From Bradyrhizobium centrolobii (lineage in GTDB: Bacteria; Pseudomonadota; Alphaproteobacteria; Rhizobiales; Xanthobacteraceae): 64,000 nucleotides of DNA. This document shows, piece by piece, positions 26,341 to 36,200 of this stretch. The position numbers and the translations under genes are program-made. The DNA is taken from NCBI RefSeq assembly GCF_001641635.1, contig NZ_LUUB01000092.1, positions 109,913 to 173,912 on the forward strand, in the 5' to 3' direction. The notes beneath the pieces are model-generated. The model saw only the letters and a program-made list of their open reading frames with translations, made no database searches and was not told the origin of the DNA. Position 1 is the first letter of the stretch. Each line of letters starts with the position of its first letter.

Positions 26341-27429
26341 ATGCAGATAATGGGCAGGAAATCGGTATCGACGGCTGGTTTCGTTTGGCGGTTGGGCGCG
26401 GCGGCAATTGCCGCCTCACTGATGCTCCCCAATGACGCGGCGCGAGCTGACGAAGGCGGCGTCAGCTTTTGGATACCCGGATTTTTTGGCAGCCTCGCAG
26501 CTGTTCCTCAGCAGGCGCCGGGATGGTCCATGACTTCGATCTATTATCATGACTCGGTTTCCGCCGGCGGCGACGTGGCGCGGGCACGTGAGATCACGCT
26601 TGGTCGTATTCCCGCTAATCTGACGGCCACCGTGAATGCGAACGTCAATGCGAATGTGAATCTTGGCCTTGTGGCCGGGACCTACACCTTTGCGACGCCC
26701 GTGCTAGGCGGTCAGGCCTCTGCCAGCCTGTTGGCGGCCTACGGCTCCAACTCCACGTCGCTGGCGGGATCGCTCATGGGGACATTGGCGACACCGGGCG
26801 GTACTATCCCCTTCTCGCGCTTCGACAGCATCGACAGTTCGATTATTGCATTCGGCGACCTGATCCCGCAGTTCGCGCTGCGCTGGAATTCCGGCGTCAA
26901 CAACTACATGACGTACATCACCGCCGACCTCCCGGCCGGGGCGTACCAGTCAACCCGCCTTGCAAATTTAGGTATCGGGCACTGGGCAATCGACGCCGGG
27001 GGCGGCTACACCTATTTCGACCCAAAGACTGGGCATGAATTTTCGGCGGTGCTGGGATTCACATACAACTTCGTCAACCCCTCCACCCAATATCAAAGCG
27101 GCGTCGACATGCACCTCGACTGGGGTGCGTCGCAATTCCTGACCAAGCAGTGGCAGGTCGGCCTCGTGGGCTACCTCTACCAGGAGCTCGGCTGCGACAG
27201 CGGCTCCGGCGATCGCGTCGGCTGCTTCCAGTCGCGGGTGGTCGGCGTCGGACCGCAGGTTGGTTACATTTTCCCGGTCGGAGACATGCAGGGGTATCTC
27301 AACCTGAAGGCCTACGGCGAATTCGCCAATGAACATCGACCGGCGGGCTGGAACCTATGGCTGACGTTCAATCTTTCGCCCGCGGCGCCAACACCGCCCA
27401 CGCCCTCAAGGCCCAGGTTCACGAAATAG
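26341..27429 (+). CDS. SphA/MetA-type outer-membrane channel protein
   Basis: A 362-residue exported protein with a signal peptide (residues 1-36, ending near DAARA) and the 'phenol degradation meta' (PF13557) pattern. It begins with GGVSFWIPGFFGSLAAVPQQAPGW and has repeated amphipathic strands such as YTFATPVLGGQASASL and ITADLPAGAYQSTRLANLGIGHWAIDAGGGYTYFDPKTGHEFSAVLGFTYN-like segments; it closes with VGYIFPVGDMQGYLNLKAYGEF. Family members are barrels thought to pass hydrophobic or aromatic compounds. Here it could admit sulfated aromatics for the sulfatases, which is inference. Confidence 0.85.
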   Translation: MQIMGRKSVSTAGFVWRLGAAAIAASLMLPNDAARADEGGVSFWIPGFFGSLAAVPQQAPGWSMTSIYYHDSVSAGGDVARAREITLGRIPANLTATVNANVNANVNLGLVAGTYTFATPVLGGQASASLLAAYGSNSTSLAGSLMGTLATPGGTIPFSRFDSIDSSIIAFGDLIPQFALRWNSGVNNYMTYITADLPAGAYQSTRLANLGIGHWAIDAGGGYTYFDPKTGHEFSAVLGFTYNFVNPSTQYQSGVDMHLDWGASQFLTKQWQVGLVGYLYQELGCDSGSGDRVGCFQSRVVGVGPQVGYIFPVGDMQGYLNLKAYGEFANEHRPAGWNLWLTFNLSPAAPTPPTPSRPRFTK

Positions 27430-27579
27430 AAACGCCGCTGCCACCCATCATTGTGATGAATTGAGCACCTGTTTGACCTGAGCGGCCTGAATAAGGCGAG
27501 GCCGCTTGGCGGATCTCCCACGAGGGTGAAGGCGCACAGCAGAACAAAGCTATCGCAATCAAGTCGATGGCGGCAACGC

Positions 27580-28383
27580 ATGAACCAGATTGCAGGTAGG
27601 CGACGATGGTGGATTATTCCCGTGGGCGTGCTTATCGCCTACCTGTTGCTGGCCTACGTCATACTGCCTGCTTTGTGGAGCCATCACGAGCGCGAACCGG
27701 GTCTCGCTTCCCTGCCCATGGTAACCCGTACCCCGAGCGGCATCCCGGGCGATGCGCTCAATGTCGGACTCGTCGGCAGCAAGGAAGATGTGCTGCGCGC
27801 CATGCATGCCGCAGGCTGGTTCCCGGCCGACCCAATTACGTTGCGCTCCAGCATTGAAATCGTCGGCAGCGTGGTGCTTGATCGGCCATACCACGATGCG
27901 CCTGTGAGCCCGCTTTACTATGATGGAAAAAAGGAAGAGCTCGCCTACGAGAAGCCGGATGGCAGGAGCGCTGATAAACGGCATCACGTCCGGCTTTGGA
28001 TGGTCCTTGAAAAAGGAAGCGCTGGCCGTCCGGTATGGCTGGGTTCAATCACGTTCGATCGCGGTGTCGGTCTCAGTCACGACACGGGTCAGGTAACCCA
28101 TCACATCGCCCCCGACATCGATGCCGAACGTGACCTGCTGATGCGGGATTTGCGGGAGGCAGGCATGGTACAAGACTTCTTCCAGATCTCCGGAACGGGC
28201 CCGACTTTGTTCGGCCGAAACGGCGAAGGCGATCCGTACTATACGGATGGAGAAATCCACATCGCCACGCTGGTCGTCGATGGTGCCAGGCGAACAGAAG
28301 CGCCGGTGACAACAGCCCCACCACCGCTGATAGCCCTGAAGGATCAGGTCTGGCACCGCATCAGCAGCGCGGTCAGCCAATGA
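27580..28383 (+). CDS. Membrane-anchored LssY C-terminal-domain protein
   Basis: I start at the ATG at 27580 (MNQIAGRRRWWIIP); a GTG at 27526 is possible. The 267-residue product has one membrane helix (residues 12-32) and then a soluble domain with GDALNVGLVGSKEDVLRAMHAAGWFPADP and PVSPLYYDGKKEELAYEKP, GRSADKRHHVRLW and HHIAPDIDAERD. This is the pattern of the LssY C-terminal domain (PF14067), of unknown biochemical role. It follows the channel gene by 150 bases on the same strand and converges with the cytochrome gene. Confidence 0.82.
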   Translation: MNQIAGRRRWWIIPVGVLIAYLLLAYVILPALWSHHEREPGLASLPMVTRTPSGIPGDALNVGLVGSKEDVLRAMHAAGWFPADPITLRSSIEIVGSVVLDRPYHDAPVSPLYYDGKKEELAYEKPDGRSADKRHHVRLWMVLEKGSAGRPVWLGSITFDRGVGLSHDTGQVTHHIAPDIDAERDLLMRDLREAGMVQDFFQISGTGPTLFGRNGEGDPYYTDGEIHIATLVVDGARRTEAPVTTAPPPLIALKDQVWHRISSAVSQ

Positions 28384-28405
28384 TCGCCACAGTCTCCTCG
28401 GCCAT

Positions 28406-30886
28406 TCACTTCAACCTTGCGCGAAGGTCGTCGGTGAGGCGGGTCAACTCATGGTCATTCGGGACGAGGCGAGAGAGCCGTTCAGCGTATTCGAGGGCAG
28501 CACCGATATTCCCGGAATCGCGGCTGAACGTGACGAGGGCCAACAGGGTGTCGCGATCGTCCGGATGCCGGGCCAGGTTGGCCTTCAAGACTTCAATTGA
28601 TTCACCGACGCGGCCCGCCGAATGCAGCGCCACGGCGTACACGTAGGCGTAGCGCGACCGGTCAGGTTCGAGCTCGCCTGCCGTCCGGAACTCGTTGAGC
28701 GCGTCGATCGGTCGTTTCTGCCTGATAAGGGCGAGCCCCAGAGCATGGTGCAAGCCGCCATCTTGCAGTGAGGACGTGATCGCTGTTCTCAGGACGCTTT
28801 CTCCCTCGCCATCCCGGCCGAGTTGGCGATACAGGTCCGCGAGATTGATCGCCGCCGGCGTGTATTGGGGGCTGAGCCGCAGGGCTGCCTTATATTCGCT
28901 CTCTGCGTCGGCTGTCAGTCCGCGCCGCGCAAAGAAGTTTCCAAGCGTCGAGCGGGCTTCGGGCCGGTCCGCGTTGAGGTGTTGGGCCGCAACGAACTCG
29001 GCCGCCGCCCGCTCAAATGCTGCGCGGTCGGGGGCGGGCTGGTTGGCAGGAGGCACGGCGGCCAAAACGGACACCGCCCTGATACGAACGCCGCGGCTTG
29101 GATCAGAAAGAAGCGGCGAGACAAGCGGCCAGATCCGGTCGCCCGGAAGGCCGTCGAGCATGTCAAGCGCTGCGACCCGCACTATTGGATCGGGATCGGC
29201 CAATCCCTTGCGGGCGAGTTCTATGTTCGCAGGCGAGACCCGCGCATGAAGTTCGCTAAGAGCGCTCGCACGCGCGATTGCCGGCACCGTGGGACTCGCC
29301 GCCACCACGGCCAGCAGCGTGGCGGCGTCGGCACGGTCGGTCCAGGACGCCTGGAATGCTTCGGCGTAGTTCTGAAAACCTTTTCGGACAGGCCCGTGCC
29401 AGCGCTCGATCGCATCGGCCGCCCATTGTGCGGATTTGTCGTCATGACAATCGTTGCAGGCATTGGGGGTGCCAAGCTTCACGGAGAGATCCGGCCTGGG
29501 AATTCGAAGGCTGTGGTCGTGCCGCTTGTCGACCACCATGTAGGTGCTGACAGGCATGTGACACGACGCGCAGGTCACTGCCGGCGTTACGCCTTCGTGG
29601 CGATTGTGCGAGGCAACTTCATACTTGTCAGGAGCGTGGCATTGCAGGCAAACGCCATCACCTGGAGCGCGGAGTTTCGCGGTATGGGGTTCATGGCAAT
29701 CGCTGCAGGTGACTCCGGCCGCGAACATCTTGCTCTGCTTGAACGGTCCGTAATTGTACACCTCATCGCGCATCTGCCCGTCCGAATGGTAAAGCCCGCG
29801 AGCAAGGAGAGCGACAGCGTGCGTGTCGGATAAGGGTTGTCCCGGCACCCAATCTTCCGAGAATTCGCCGCGTCGCGCGTGGCACAGCCCGCAGGTCTCG
29901 ACCTCTCTGCGTGTGACCGCAGCCGCGATGCTGCGTTGCGGGTTGCCGGTCTTCGGATCGGGGTGCCAAGTGACGCCGTCGCGCTCGTTCAAAAAGACAG
30001 CCAGTCCTTTGCGCGGGTCATCATCTTTTCCAAACCAGCTCCGCTGGTTGTGCGCCCAATCGACGTGGCGGGAGCCCTTGCCGTGGCACGCCTCGCAGCC
30101 GACGCTGATTTCCGTCCACGTCGTGTGGAAGCGGTCATTGGCCGCGTCGTAGTTCTTCTGCACGCCGGTTGAATGACACTCCGCGCACATGAAATTCCAG
30201 TTCTGATTGAGCTTGGTCCAGTGCAGCACGTCGTCGTGCTTGATCTCCTCATTGGGATAGAGATGAAACCAGCGTTGACCGCCCTGATCCTTCGGCCGGC
30301 TGTCCCAGGCGATTGAGAGCGCCTGTATGCGGCCATCGGGGAATTCGACCAGATATTGCTGCAACGGATCAAGACCGAAGGTGTATTTCACCTCGAAGGT
30401 CGCAAGCTTGCCGTCGGGGCCGTCGGTCTCGACGAAGAACTTGTCGTCCTTCTTGAAAAAGCGCGAATGCACGCTGAAATAGTCGAAACTGGCATCATCG
30501 AAGTTGCCGAGCACGGCAGCGGCCGTAGCGTGCTGCATAGCATGCTTGTGCTGCGATTCTTTCCACAAGGCGGTTTCGGCCTGGTGGCACCCGGCGCAGG
30601 CTTCGCTGCCGACAAAGGCCAGGGCAGGGGCCGCGCCGCTGCTGCGAAGAGCTTTGGGCAGGACGAAACCGCCCTCGGCTACAAACACAAAGGCTAGTCC
30701 ACCGATCGCGAGGGCGGCCGCTACTACCGTCAAAGCGGCCAGCCGCGGCTTTGACATCCAAGAGTGGAGGAACGGGGTGTGGGCACCATTGCCCCGAGCA
30801 TCTTTCCTGGTTTCGGCCAGGTTCGATGTGGCGGCGTCCTTCGATAGCCTATCGCTCTTGCCGGCTCTGATCTTCTTGCGTGCCAC
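28406..30886 (-). CDS. Octaheme c-type cytochrome with HEAT and TPR repeats
   Basis: An 826-residue protein starting at a GTG, with one N-terminal membrane helix (about residues 48-72). Eight CxxCH haem-binding motifs follow: CAGCH, CAECH, CEACH, CGLCH, CSDCH, CLQCH, CASCH and CNDCH, between about residues 97 and 480. After them come HEAT-like helices (residues 500-620) and TPR units (residues 630-826; LGNFFARRGLTADAESEYKAAL, INLADLYRQLGRDGEG). It should be a periplasm-facing multihaem electron-transfer protein or oxidoreductase. It lies 112 bases downstream of sulfatase 1 on the same strand. The substrate is unknown; the haem-motif count is read directly. Confidence 0.9.
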   Translation of the reverse strand: MARKKIRAGKSDRLSKDAATSNLAETRKDARGNGAHTPFLHSWMSKPRLAALTVVAAALAIGGLAFVFVAEGGFVLPKALRSSGAAPALAFVGSEACAGCHQAETALWKESQHKHAMQHATAAAVLGNFDDASFDYFSVHSRFFKKDDKFFVETDGPDGKLATFEVKYTFGLDPLQQYLVEFPDGRIQALSIAWDSRPKDQGGQRWFHLYPNEEIKHDDVLHWTKLNQNWNFMCAECHSTGVQKNYDAANDRFHTTWTEISVGCEACHGKGSRHVDWAHNQRSWFGKDDDPRKGLAVFLNERDGVTWHPDPKTGNPQRSIAAAVTRREVETCGLCHARRGEFSEDWVPGQPLSDTHAVALLARGLYHSDGQMRDEVYNYGPFKQSKMFAAGVTCSDCHEPHTAKLRAPGDGVCLQCHAPDKYEVASHNRHEGVTPAVTCASCHMPVSTYMVVDKRHDHSLRIPRPDLSVKLGTPNACNDCHDDKSAQWAADAIERWHGPVRKGFQNYAEAFQASWTDRADAATLLAVVAASPTVPAIARASALSELHARVSPANIELARKGLADPDPIVRVAALDMLDGLPGDRIWPLVSPLLSDPSRGVRIRAVSVLAAVPPANQPAPDRAAFERAAAEFVAAQHLNADRPEARSTLGNFFARRGLTADAESEYKAALRLSPQYTPAAINLADLYRQLGRDGEGESVLRTAITSSLQDGGLHHALGLALIRQKRPIDALNEFRTAGELEPDRSRYAYVYAVALHSAGRVGESIEVLKANLARHPDDRDTLLALVTFSRDSGNIGAALEYAERLSRLVPNDHELTRLTDDLRARLK

Positions 30887-30961
30887 GAATTGTTACCCGC
30901 TGCTTTGCTAGGAAGCGATTCCAAGATCCTGAAGTGATATCGGCATTGACTCTTCAAGGAA

Positions 30962-30991
30962 TGCGCCGCCGGCCTATGAGGCGGCGGCGCA
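30962..30991 (-). terminator. Hairpin after sulfatase 1
   Basis: A nine-base perfect stem (TGCGCCGCC/GGCGGCGCA) with a 12-base loop begins eight bases beyond the sulfatase 1 stop codon. No strong T-run follows, so it may attenuate or stabilise mRNA rather than fully stop transcription into the cytochrome gene. Confidence 0.55.
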
Positions 30992-30998
30992 CCGATAG

Positions 30999-32654
30999 TC
31001 AGTTTCCAGTCGCTATCGGCAGCATGATGCCTCCCTTCGCAAGCGCCTCCCGAACGGTTTGGAAGCGCTCGTATTCGGTCAGCGTCAACGGACCACTGTA
31101 GCTTTCGCTCTGTAGCTTGCGGGGCGGATATTGCACGTAGGTCTTCATCAGCTTCTTGATCGACTCGCTGATGGTGACCATGGTCCAGGTTCGCTCGGTG
31201 AAGTTATTCATGAAAATGTCGTAGCGCTCCTGCGGATCCTGCCAGAGGTCGAACACTTGTGGGACCGTCGCCACATACTTCTGCGCACCTTTCCAACCAA
31301 GATTGGTGTCGACTGCGAGCCCTCCGGTGGAGGCGCCGTCGTCGCCGCGCAGATTGAACACGGCCTTGTAGTTGCCGACCCGCGCCGCACCGGGCGATAG
31401 TTCGTTTTCGGTGAAATAGAACCACTCGCTGCGCGGCGATTTTCCCGTGCCGAACAGGACCGGTGTAAGGTCGTAACTATCAAACATGATCGGCTTACCC
31501 TCACGGTCGTTTTCGGGCAGCTTGACCCCAGCAATCGCTGCGAAAGTGGCCATATAATCCAAGCCACCCACGATCTCGGAATTTTTCGAGCCGGGCTTGA
31601 TTTTGGGACCCCATGCGAAGGCTGGAACGCGGTTGCCTCCCTCGCGCACCGTGCCCTTGGTGCCGCGGAACGGCGTGTAACCGGCGTCAGGATAGACATC
31701 CTGCCAGGCTCCGTTATCCGTGGTCCAGAACACATAGGTGTTCTTGTCGAGCCCGAGCGCACGAATTTTGTCCATTATCCGGCCGATCCGCGTGTCATTC
31801 TCGACGACCGAGTCGGCATATTTGCTCTTCGAGAGTGACTTATGCTCGAATTCGGGCGCGGGCATATTCGGTTGATGCACCTTCATGAAGTTGATGCTCA
31901 TGAAGAAGGGCTGGGTCGAACGCGCATTTCGATCGAGATAGTCGAGCGAGGCCTTCTCCACGTACGCGTCGAAGAAGGGGATTCCGACGACGCCTGGACC
32001 GTTGTTGACGACGGGCGTATCGACATATTGTCCGTTGACTTTGAAATCCTCTTTCGCCGGCTGCCCTGCGTTGCCCGACATCGCGCCCTTGGTCACGCGC
32101 TGAAACATGGCCCGTAGCTCGGGATCCATGTCCGGAAACCAGGTTGGATCGCCATACGTGTAGGCATTGAGATGATAGAGACCGGCATATTTCATCTCGT
32201 CGTAGCCCTGCGCATTGGGAAGCGCGTAATCGGCCTCGCCGAGATGCCATTTGCCAGTGAAGAACGTCTTGTATCCGCCGGTTTTGAGCACCGAGGCCAA
32301 CGTCCACTCGGCGGCTGGCAAGCCTCCGCCCTGACCCTGGAAGGCCACGGTGGTCATGCCGCTGCGATTGGGAATGCGTCCGGTCTGCATTGCGGCGCGG
32401 CCCGGCGTGCAGCTCGGCTGCGCATAGAAAGACAGGAACTGCATGCCTTCCGCAGCAAGGCGATCGAGGTTTGGCGTGGGCATGCCGCGGTTTTCGCCGC
32501 CGCCATACGGCCCCGAGTCTCCGTAGCCGAAGTCATCCGACACGATCAGGATGATGTTTGGTTTTTGTCCTTGTTGAGCTGACGCCGGAACGCTTGCGAT
32601 CGCCGCCGTACACAGCACGACAAGAGCGCCGCCGATTGTTCTGAACATGCTCAT
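30999..32654 (-). CDS. Exported arylsulfatase 1
   Basis: A 551-residue alkaline-phosphatase-superfamily sulfatase with a signal peptide (cleavage near ASAQQ, residue 27). The metal site is visible as SDD (residues 39-41) and TTDNGA, and GKWHLGE is the usual substrate/metal loop. The formylglycine site reads CTPGRAAMQTG with Cys82: the C-x-P-x-R core is present, with Gly where Ser/Ala is usual. It hydrolyses sulfate esters in the periplasm once the Cys is oxidised; the maturase is not in this window. GGAAAG precedes the ATG. The motif site at 32842 lies 188 bases upstream. Confidence 0.93.
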   Translation of the reverse strand: MSMFRTIGGALVVLCTAAIASVPASAQQGQKPNIILIVSDDFGYGDSGPYGGGENRGMPTPNLDRLAAEGMQFLSFYAQPSCTPGRAAMQTGRIPNRSGMTTVAFQGQGGGLPAAEWTLASVLKTGGYKTFFTGKWHLGEADYALPNAQGYDEMKYAGLYHLNAYTYGDPTWFPDMDPELRAMFQRVTKGAMSGNAGQPAKEDFKVNGQYVDTPVVNNGPGVVGIPFFDAYVEKASLDYLDRNARSTQPFFMSINFMKVHQPNMPAPEFEHKSLSKSKYADSVVENDTRIGRIMDKIRALGLDKNTYVFWTTDNGAWQDVYPDAGYTPFRGTKGTVREGGNRVPAFAWGPKIKPGSKNSEIVGGLDYMATFAAIAGVKLPENDREGKPIMFDSYDLTPVLFGTGKSPRSEWFYFTENELSPGAARVGNYKAVFNLRGDDGASTGGLAVDTNLGWKGAQKYVATVPQVFDLWQDPQERYDIFMNNFTERTWTMVTISESIKKLMKTYVQYPPRKLQSESYSGPLTLTEYERFQTVREALAKGGIMLPIATGN

Positions 32655-32673
32655 GATCGCTTTCCTCGATCTC

Positions 32674-32698
32674 GGCTGCCAGAGCCCGGGCCGCAGCC
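32674..32698 (-). promoter_or_regulatory. Leader hairpin of sulfatase 1
   Basis: GGCTGC...GCAGCC arms with a 13-base GC-rich loop, about 20 bases upstream of the start codon. The same stem and flanks occur before sulfatases 2 and 3. It may form at the 5' end of the mRNA near the ribosome site. Confidence 0.55.
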
Positions 32699-32841
32699 TT
32701 CACCCAATGCGCGGCGGGCCAGCACGCTCGTCGCTCCTCGCAATCGCTTGCCGCCCACAGACCACCCGCCGGACGCTTGCGCGCCTGGTTCCGATGATGC
32801 AGATCCTCGACAAGAAATTGGGTCGAATCGGCCTGAATACG

Positions 32842-32857
32842 CTATGCAGTTTCGGCA
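32842..32857 (-). promoter_or_regulatory. Island motif before sulfatase 1
   Basis: On the minus strand it reads TGCCGAAACTGCATAG, 188 bases upstream of the sulfatase 1 start and pointing toward it. It would also serve the downstream cytochrome gene. Confidence 0.65.
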
Positions 32858-33011
32858 GAAAGGCTGTTCAGCCGCCCACAGTCATCGCATTAATGTCTCG
32901 AAAGCCGGCGGAGCCCCTAACGGGCCGCTTCAGTCTTCGTTCGAGCGGCTCGCGAACGCTCCCCGGGGCCAGCCCGCGCGGCCACCAATCAAGCGTCGGT
33001 GGTCTCGCATC

Positions 33012-33027
33012 AGCCGAATCCGCATAG
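33012..33027 (+). promoter_or_regulatory. Island motif before the cyclase gene
   Basis: Reads AGCCGAATCCGCATAG, 181 bases upstream of the solute-binding adenylate cyclase start, in the plus orientation. It is back to back with the sulfatase 1 site 155 bases away. Confidence 0.65.
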
Positions 33028-33207
33028 CGCGCGATCTCTCTCTCTTGCTAAAGGCTCGCGGGTCGGGCCGTCGAATGGAGGGAACGCAAAACGTGATCAA
33101 AACCGTCTGCCTCGCCTCGTCCGCGCCAACACCTGGAATGGCCCGTCGTTGCAGGCGCAAAACGACGCGAGGGGTTCGGCTTGTGAGGATTTGACGAGCG
33201 GAGGCCA

Positions 33208-36200
33208 ATGCGCACGGCAAACGCAACGACGGGTAAGCGCGCGGCGGGACGATTGCATCTTCACCTAACCTCGCGCAGCTTGTCCAAGGTGGGCATTCTC
33301 GCTTGCCTCGCCTTGCTATTCGTCGCACCCGCCAGCGCGCTCGATCGGGCGTCCCTTCAGCTCAAATGGAAGCACCAATTTCAATTCGCAGGCTATTACG
33401 CCGCAGTCGAGAAGGGGTTTTATCGCGAGCACGGCCTTGACGTCGAACTTCGCGAAGGCGGTCCGAGTATAAATGCGGGCGCCGCAGTCGCGACCGGCGA
33501 GGCTGATTTTGGTGTTTGCACAACGAGCATTCTGGTGAACCCGGCTGAGCGCGCGAACAACGTCGTCCTTGGCGTGATCTTTCAGCATTCCGCAGCCGTC
33601 ATCCTGGTACCGCACCGCGCCGGCATCCGTTCAGTTTCCGAACTGAAGGGCCAGCGCCTGATGGATGTTCCCGGCGAAGACGCCATTGCTGCGTTGCTGA
33701 AACGTGAAGGCGTCGACTATGCGAATCTGCCGCGTGTCGATCACGACGGTAATCCGCGAGATCTGCTCAGCGGGAAGGCGGACGCGATGATCGCGTACAG
33801 CACCAACGAGCCTTACCTGTTCGAAGAGTATGGCACGCCGTACCTGATCTTTTCGCCACGCGCCTACGGACTCGACTTTTACGGTGACAATCTTTGCACA
33901 TCGAGGCGACAGGTGGCGGAGCATCCCGAGCGCGTGCGCGCCTTTCGCGCCGCAAGCTTGAAAGGCTGGGAGTACGCGGTCGCCCACAAGGACGAGATCG
34001 CCGACTTGATCCGACGCAAGTACCCGACGCAAAAAAGTCAGAAGGCTCTGCTGTTCGAAGCGGCGCGGACGGAACCGCTGATCCGGCCACATCTCAACCC
34101 GATCGGCGACCAGAGTATCGAGCGCTGGACGACCATCGCCAACGCTTACGTCGACCTCGGCATGTTGAGCGAGGCGAAGCTGCCCGAGGGGCTGATCTAC
34201 GTGTCCGACGACACAGGATGGCGCGAGCGGCTGCAAGAGCTGCTGCTGCAGGGCCTGCTGGCGGCGATTCTTGTGTCCACGCTAGGCTGGATCCTCTACC
34301 GCCGGAATGCACGCGTCTTCCGCACGATGCGGCTCAGCGCCGTGATGTCGGGGCTGTTCGTCCTTCTCAGCATTCCCGTGCTGATCTTCATCCTGGTCTA
34401 CAACTATCGGCAGAACGCCGCTGCGATCAACGCGACCCTGAACGATGTCGTAGCCAAGACCAAGCTGGCCAGCATCGAGGACGCCGAAAATCTGATCAAT
34501 CCGGTTGCGGCCACGCTCAGCCTGCTCGCGGCGGTCGCCGCAGAGGGCCCGGACGTTTTTAGAAAGGAGGAGAGCCGAGATCTGCTCTACCAGGCGCTTA
34601 CCTCTGCGCGGCAGATCGATGCGGCCTATGTCAGCTTCGAAGACGGCTATCACCGCGTCGTGACCCGTATCGACGACGACCGCAGGCGCTCCGATCCCAA
34701 GATCCCATCGTCGGCGAACTGGCATTCCAGCTATATCGACAGCTTCTCGGGTTCACCGCGACGGGTTCGGCATCGCACGTTCTTTGATGCATGGCCGCAT
34801 ATGGTCGGCAGTTACGATGTCGAGCAGATCATGGATGTCAGGACTCTGCGGGGGTACCAGGCCGCGAAGGACGCGCGCGCCCTCATTGTAGAGGAACCGT
34901 CGGTCAATCCAGATACTGGATATCCGGTCATCTCCGTCCGAGTTCCGATCGTCAAGGACGGAGCGTTCATCGGCTGTGCGTCCGCCAACATCACTCTCGA
35001 CGTGCTATCGCGGTTTCTCACCAGCCATCGTGCGAGCCCCCACAGCACCACGGTCATCGCCAATCCCACCAAGGGTACCATCATCGCCCATCCCGACCCG
35101 AGCAAGGGCGTGCGATTTGAGAACGGCCGGCTGGAACTCTCCAAACTCGACACCATCGCCGACGATAACGTGCGCCAAGCCCATCGGCTGCAGGGTGAGA
35201 CCAACAGCGACGACTTCTTCTTTCGCTCGCCGCAAAATGGCGAGGAGATCAGCGCGTCCTTCACCCGCTTCCCCGGTAGTTTCGGACAGCCGTGGGAGAT
35301 CATCACCCTGACGCCGACCGACGACTTTGTCGGCACCCTCAAGCGAACCAACCGAAAGATGATCTTTCTGATCGCCGCCCTGACCGGCATGGAGCTGCTG
35401 CTGATCTACTTCTTCGCGCGGCGGCTGGCTCGACCGATCGAAGGCGTATCGCGAGAATTGCGTTCAGTTGAGGACCTCACCTTCTCGCACGCGGCGCTGC
35501 CGTCATCGAACATCCGGGAGATCAAGGAGCTGCAAACGGCATTGTCGCTGTTCGAGACCTCGCTGCGCTCATTCTCGTCGTTCGTGCCGCTGGACGTGGT
35601 TCGCGAGCTGATCAAGACCGGAACGCCGCTGACGCTCGGCGTTGAGCCGCGTTACATGACGGTGCTGTTTGCCGATCTGCAGGATTTTTCCAGTCTCGCG
35701 GAGCGGATGGCGCCAAACGACCTTCTCGCTCAATTGTCGGTTTATTTTGAAAGCGTCTCGCAGGCGATCGCGGAAGAGTCCGGCACCGTCGACAAGTTCA
35801 TCGGCGACGGCATCATGGCGTTCTGGGGAGCGCCGGCCCATCGCGACGACCATGTGATGCGCGGCTGTTGTGGCTCGTTGCGGGCCGCACGGCGGATGCA
35901 ACAGCTCAACGCCGAATGGGGCCCGCAAGGGCGGCCGCCGTTGCACCTGCGCATCGGCCTACATTGCGCGAACGTACTGGTCGGCAATGTCGGCTCAAGC
36001 GCGCGGCTGAGCTACACGGTGATGGGCGACGGGGTCAACGTCGCCTCGCGGCTCGAGGGTATTAACAAGACCTTCGGCACCACGATCTGCATCAGCGACA
36101 AGGTCGTCGCGGCTGTCGGGTCCGAGATCCTCGCAAGACCCATCAGGAAAGTGCAGGTCAAGGGTCGCCAGCACGAGTTCATGATTTATGAGTTGCTCGG

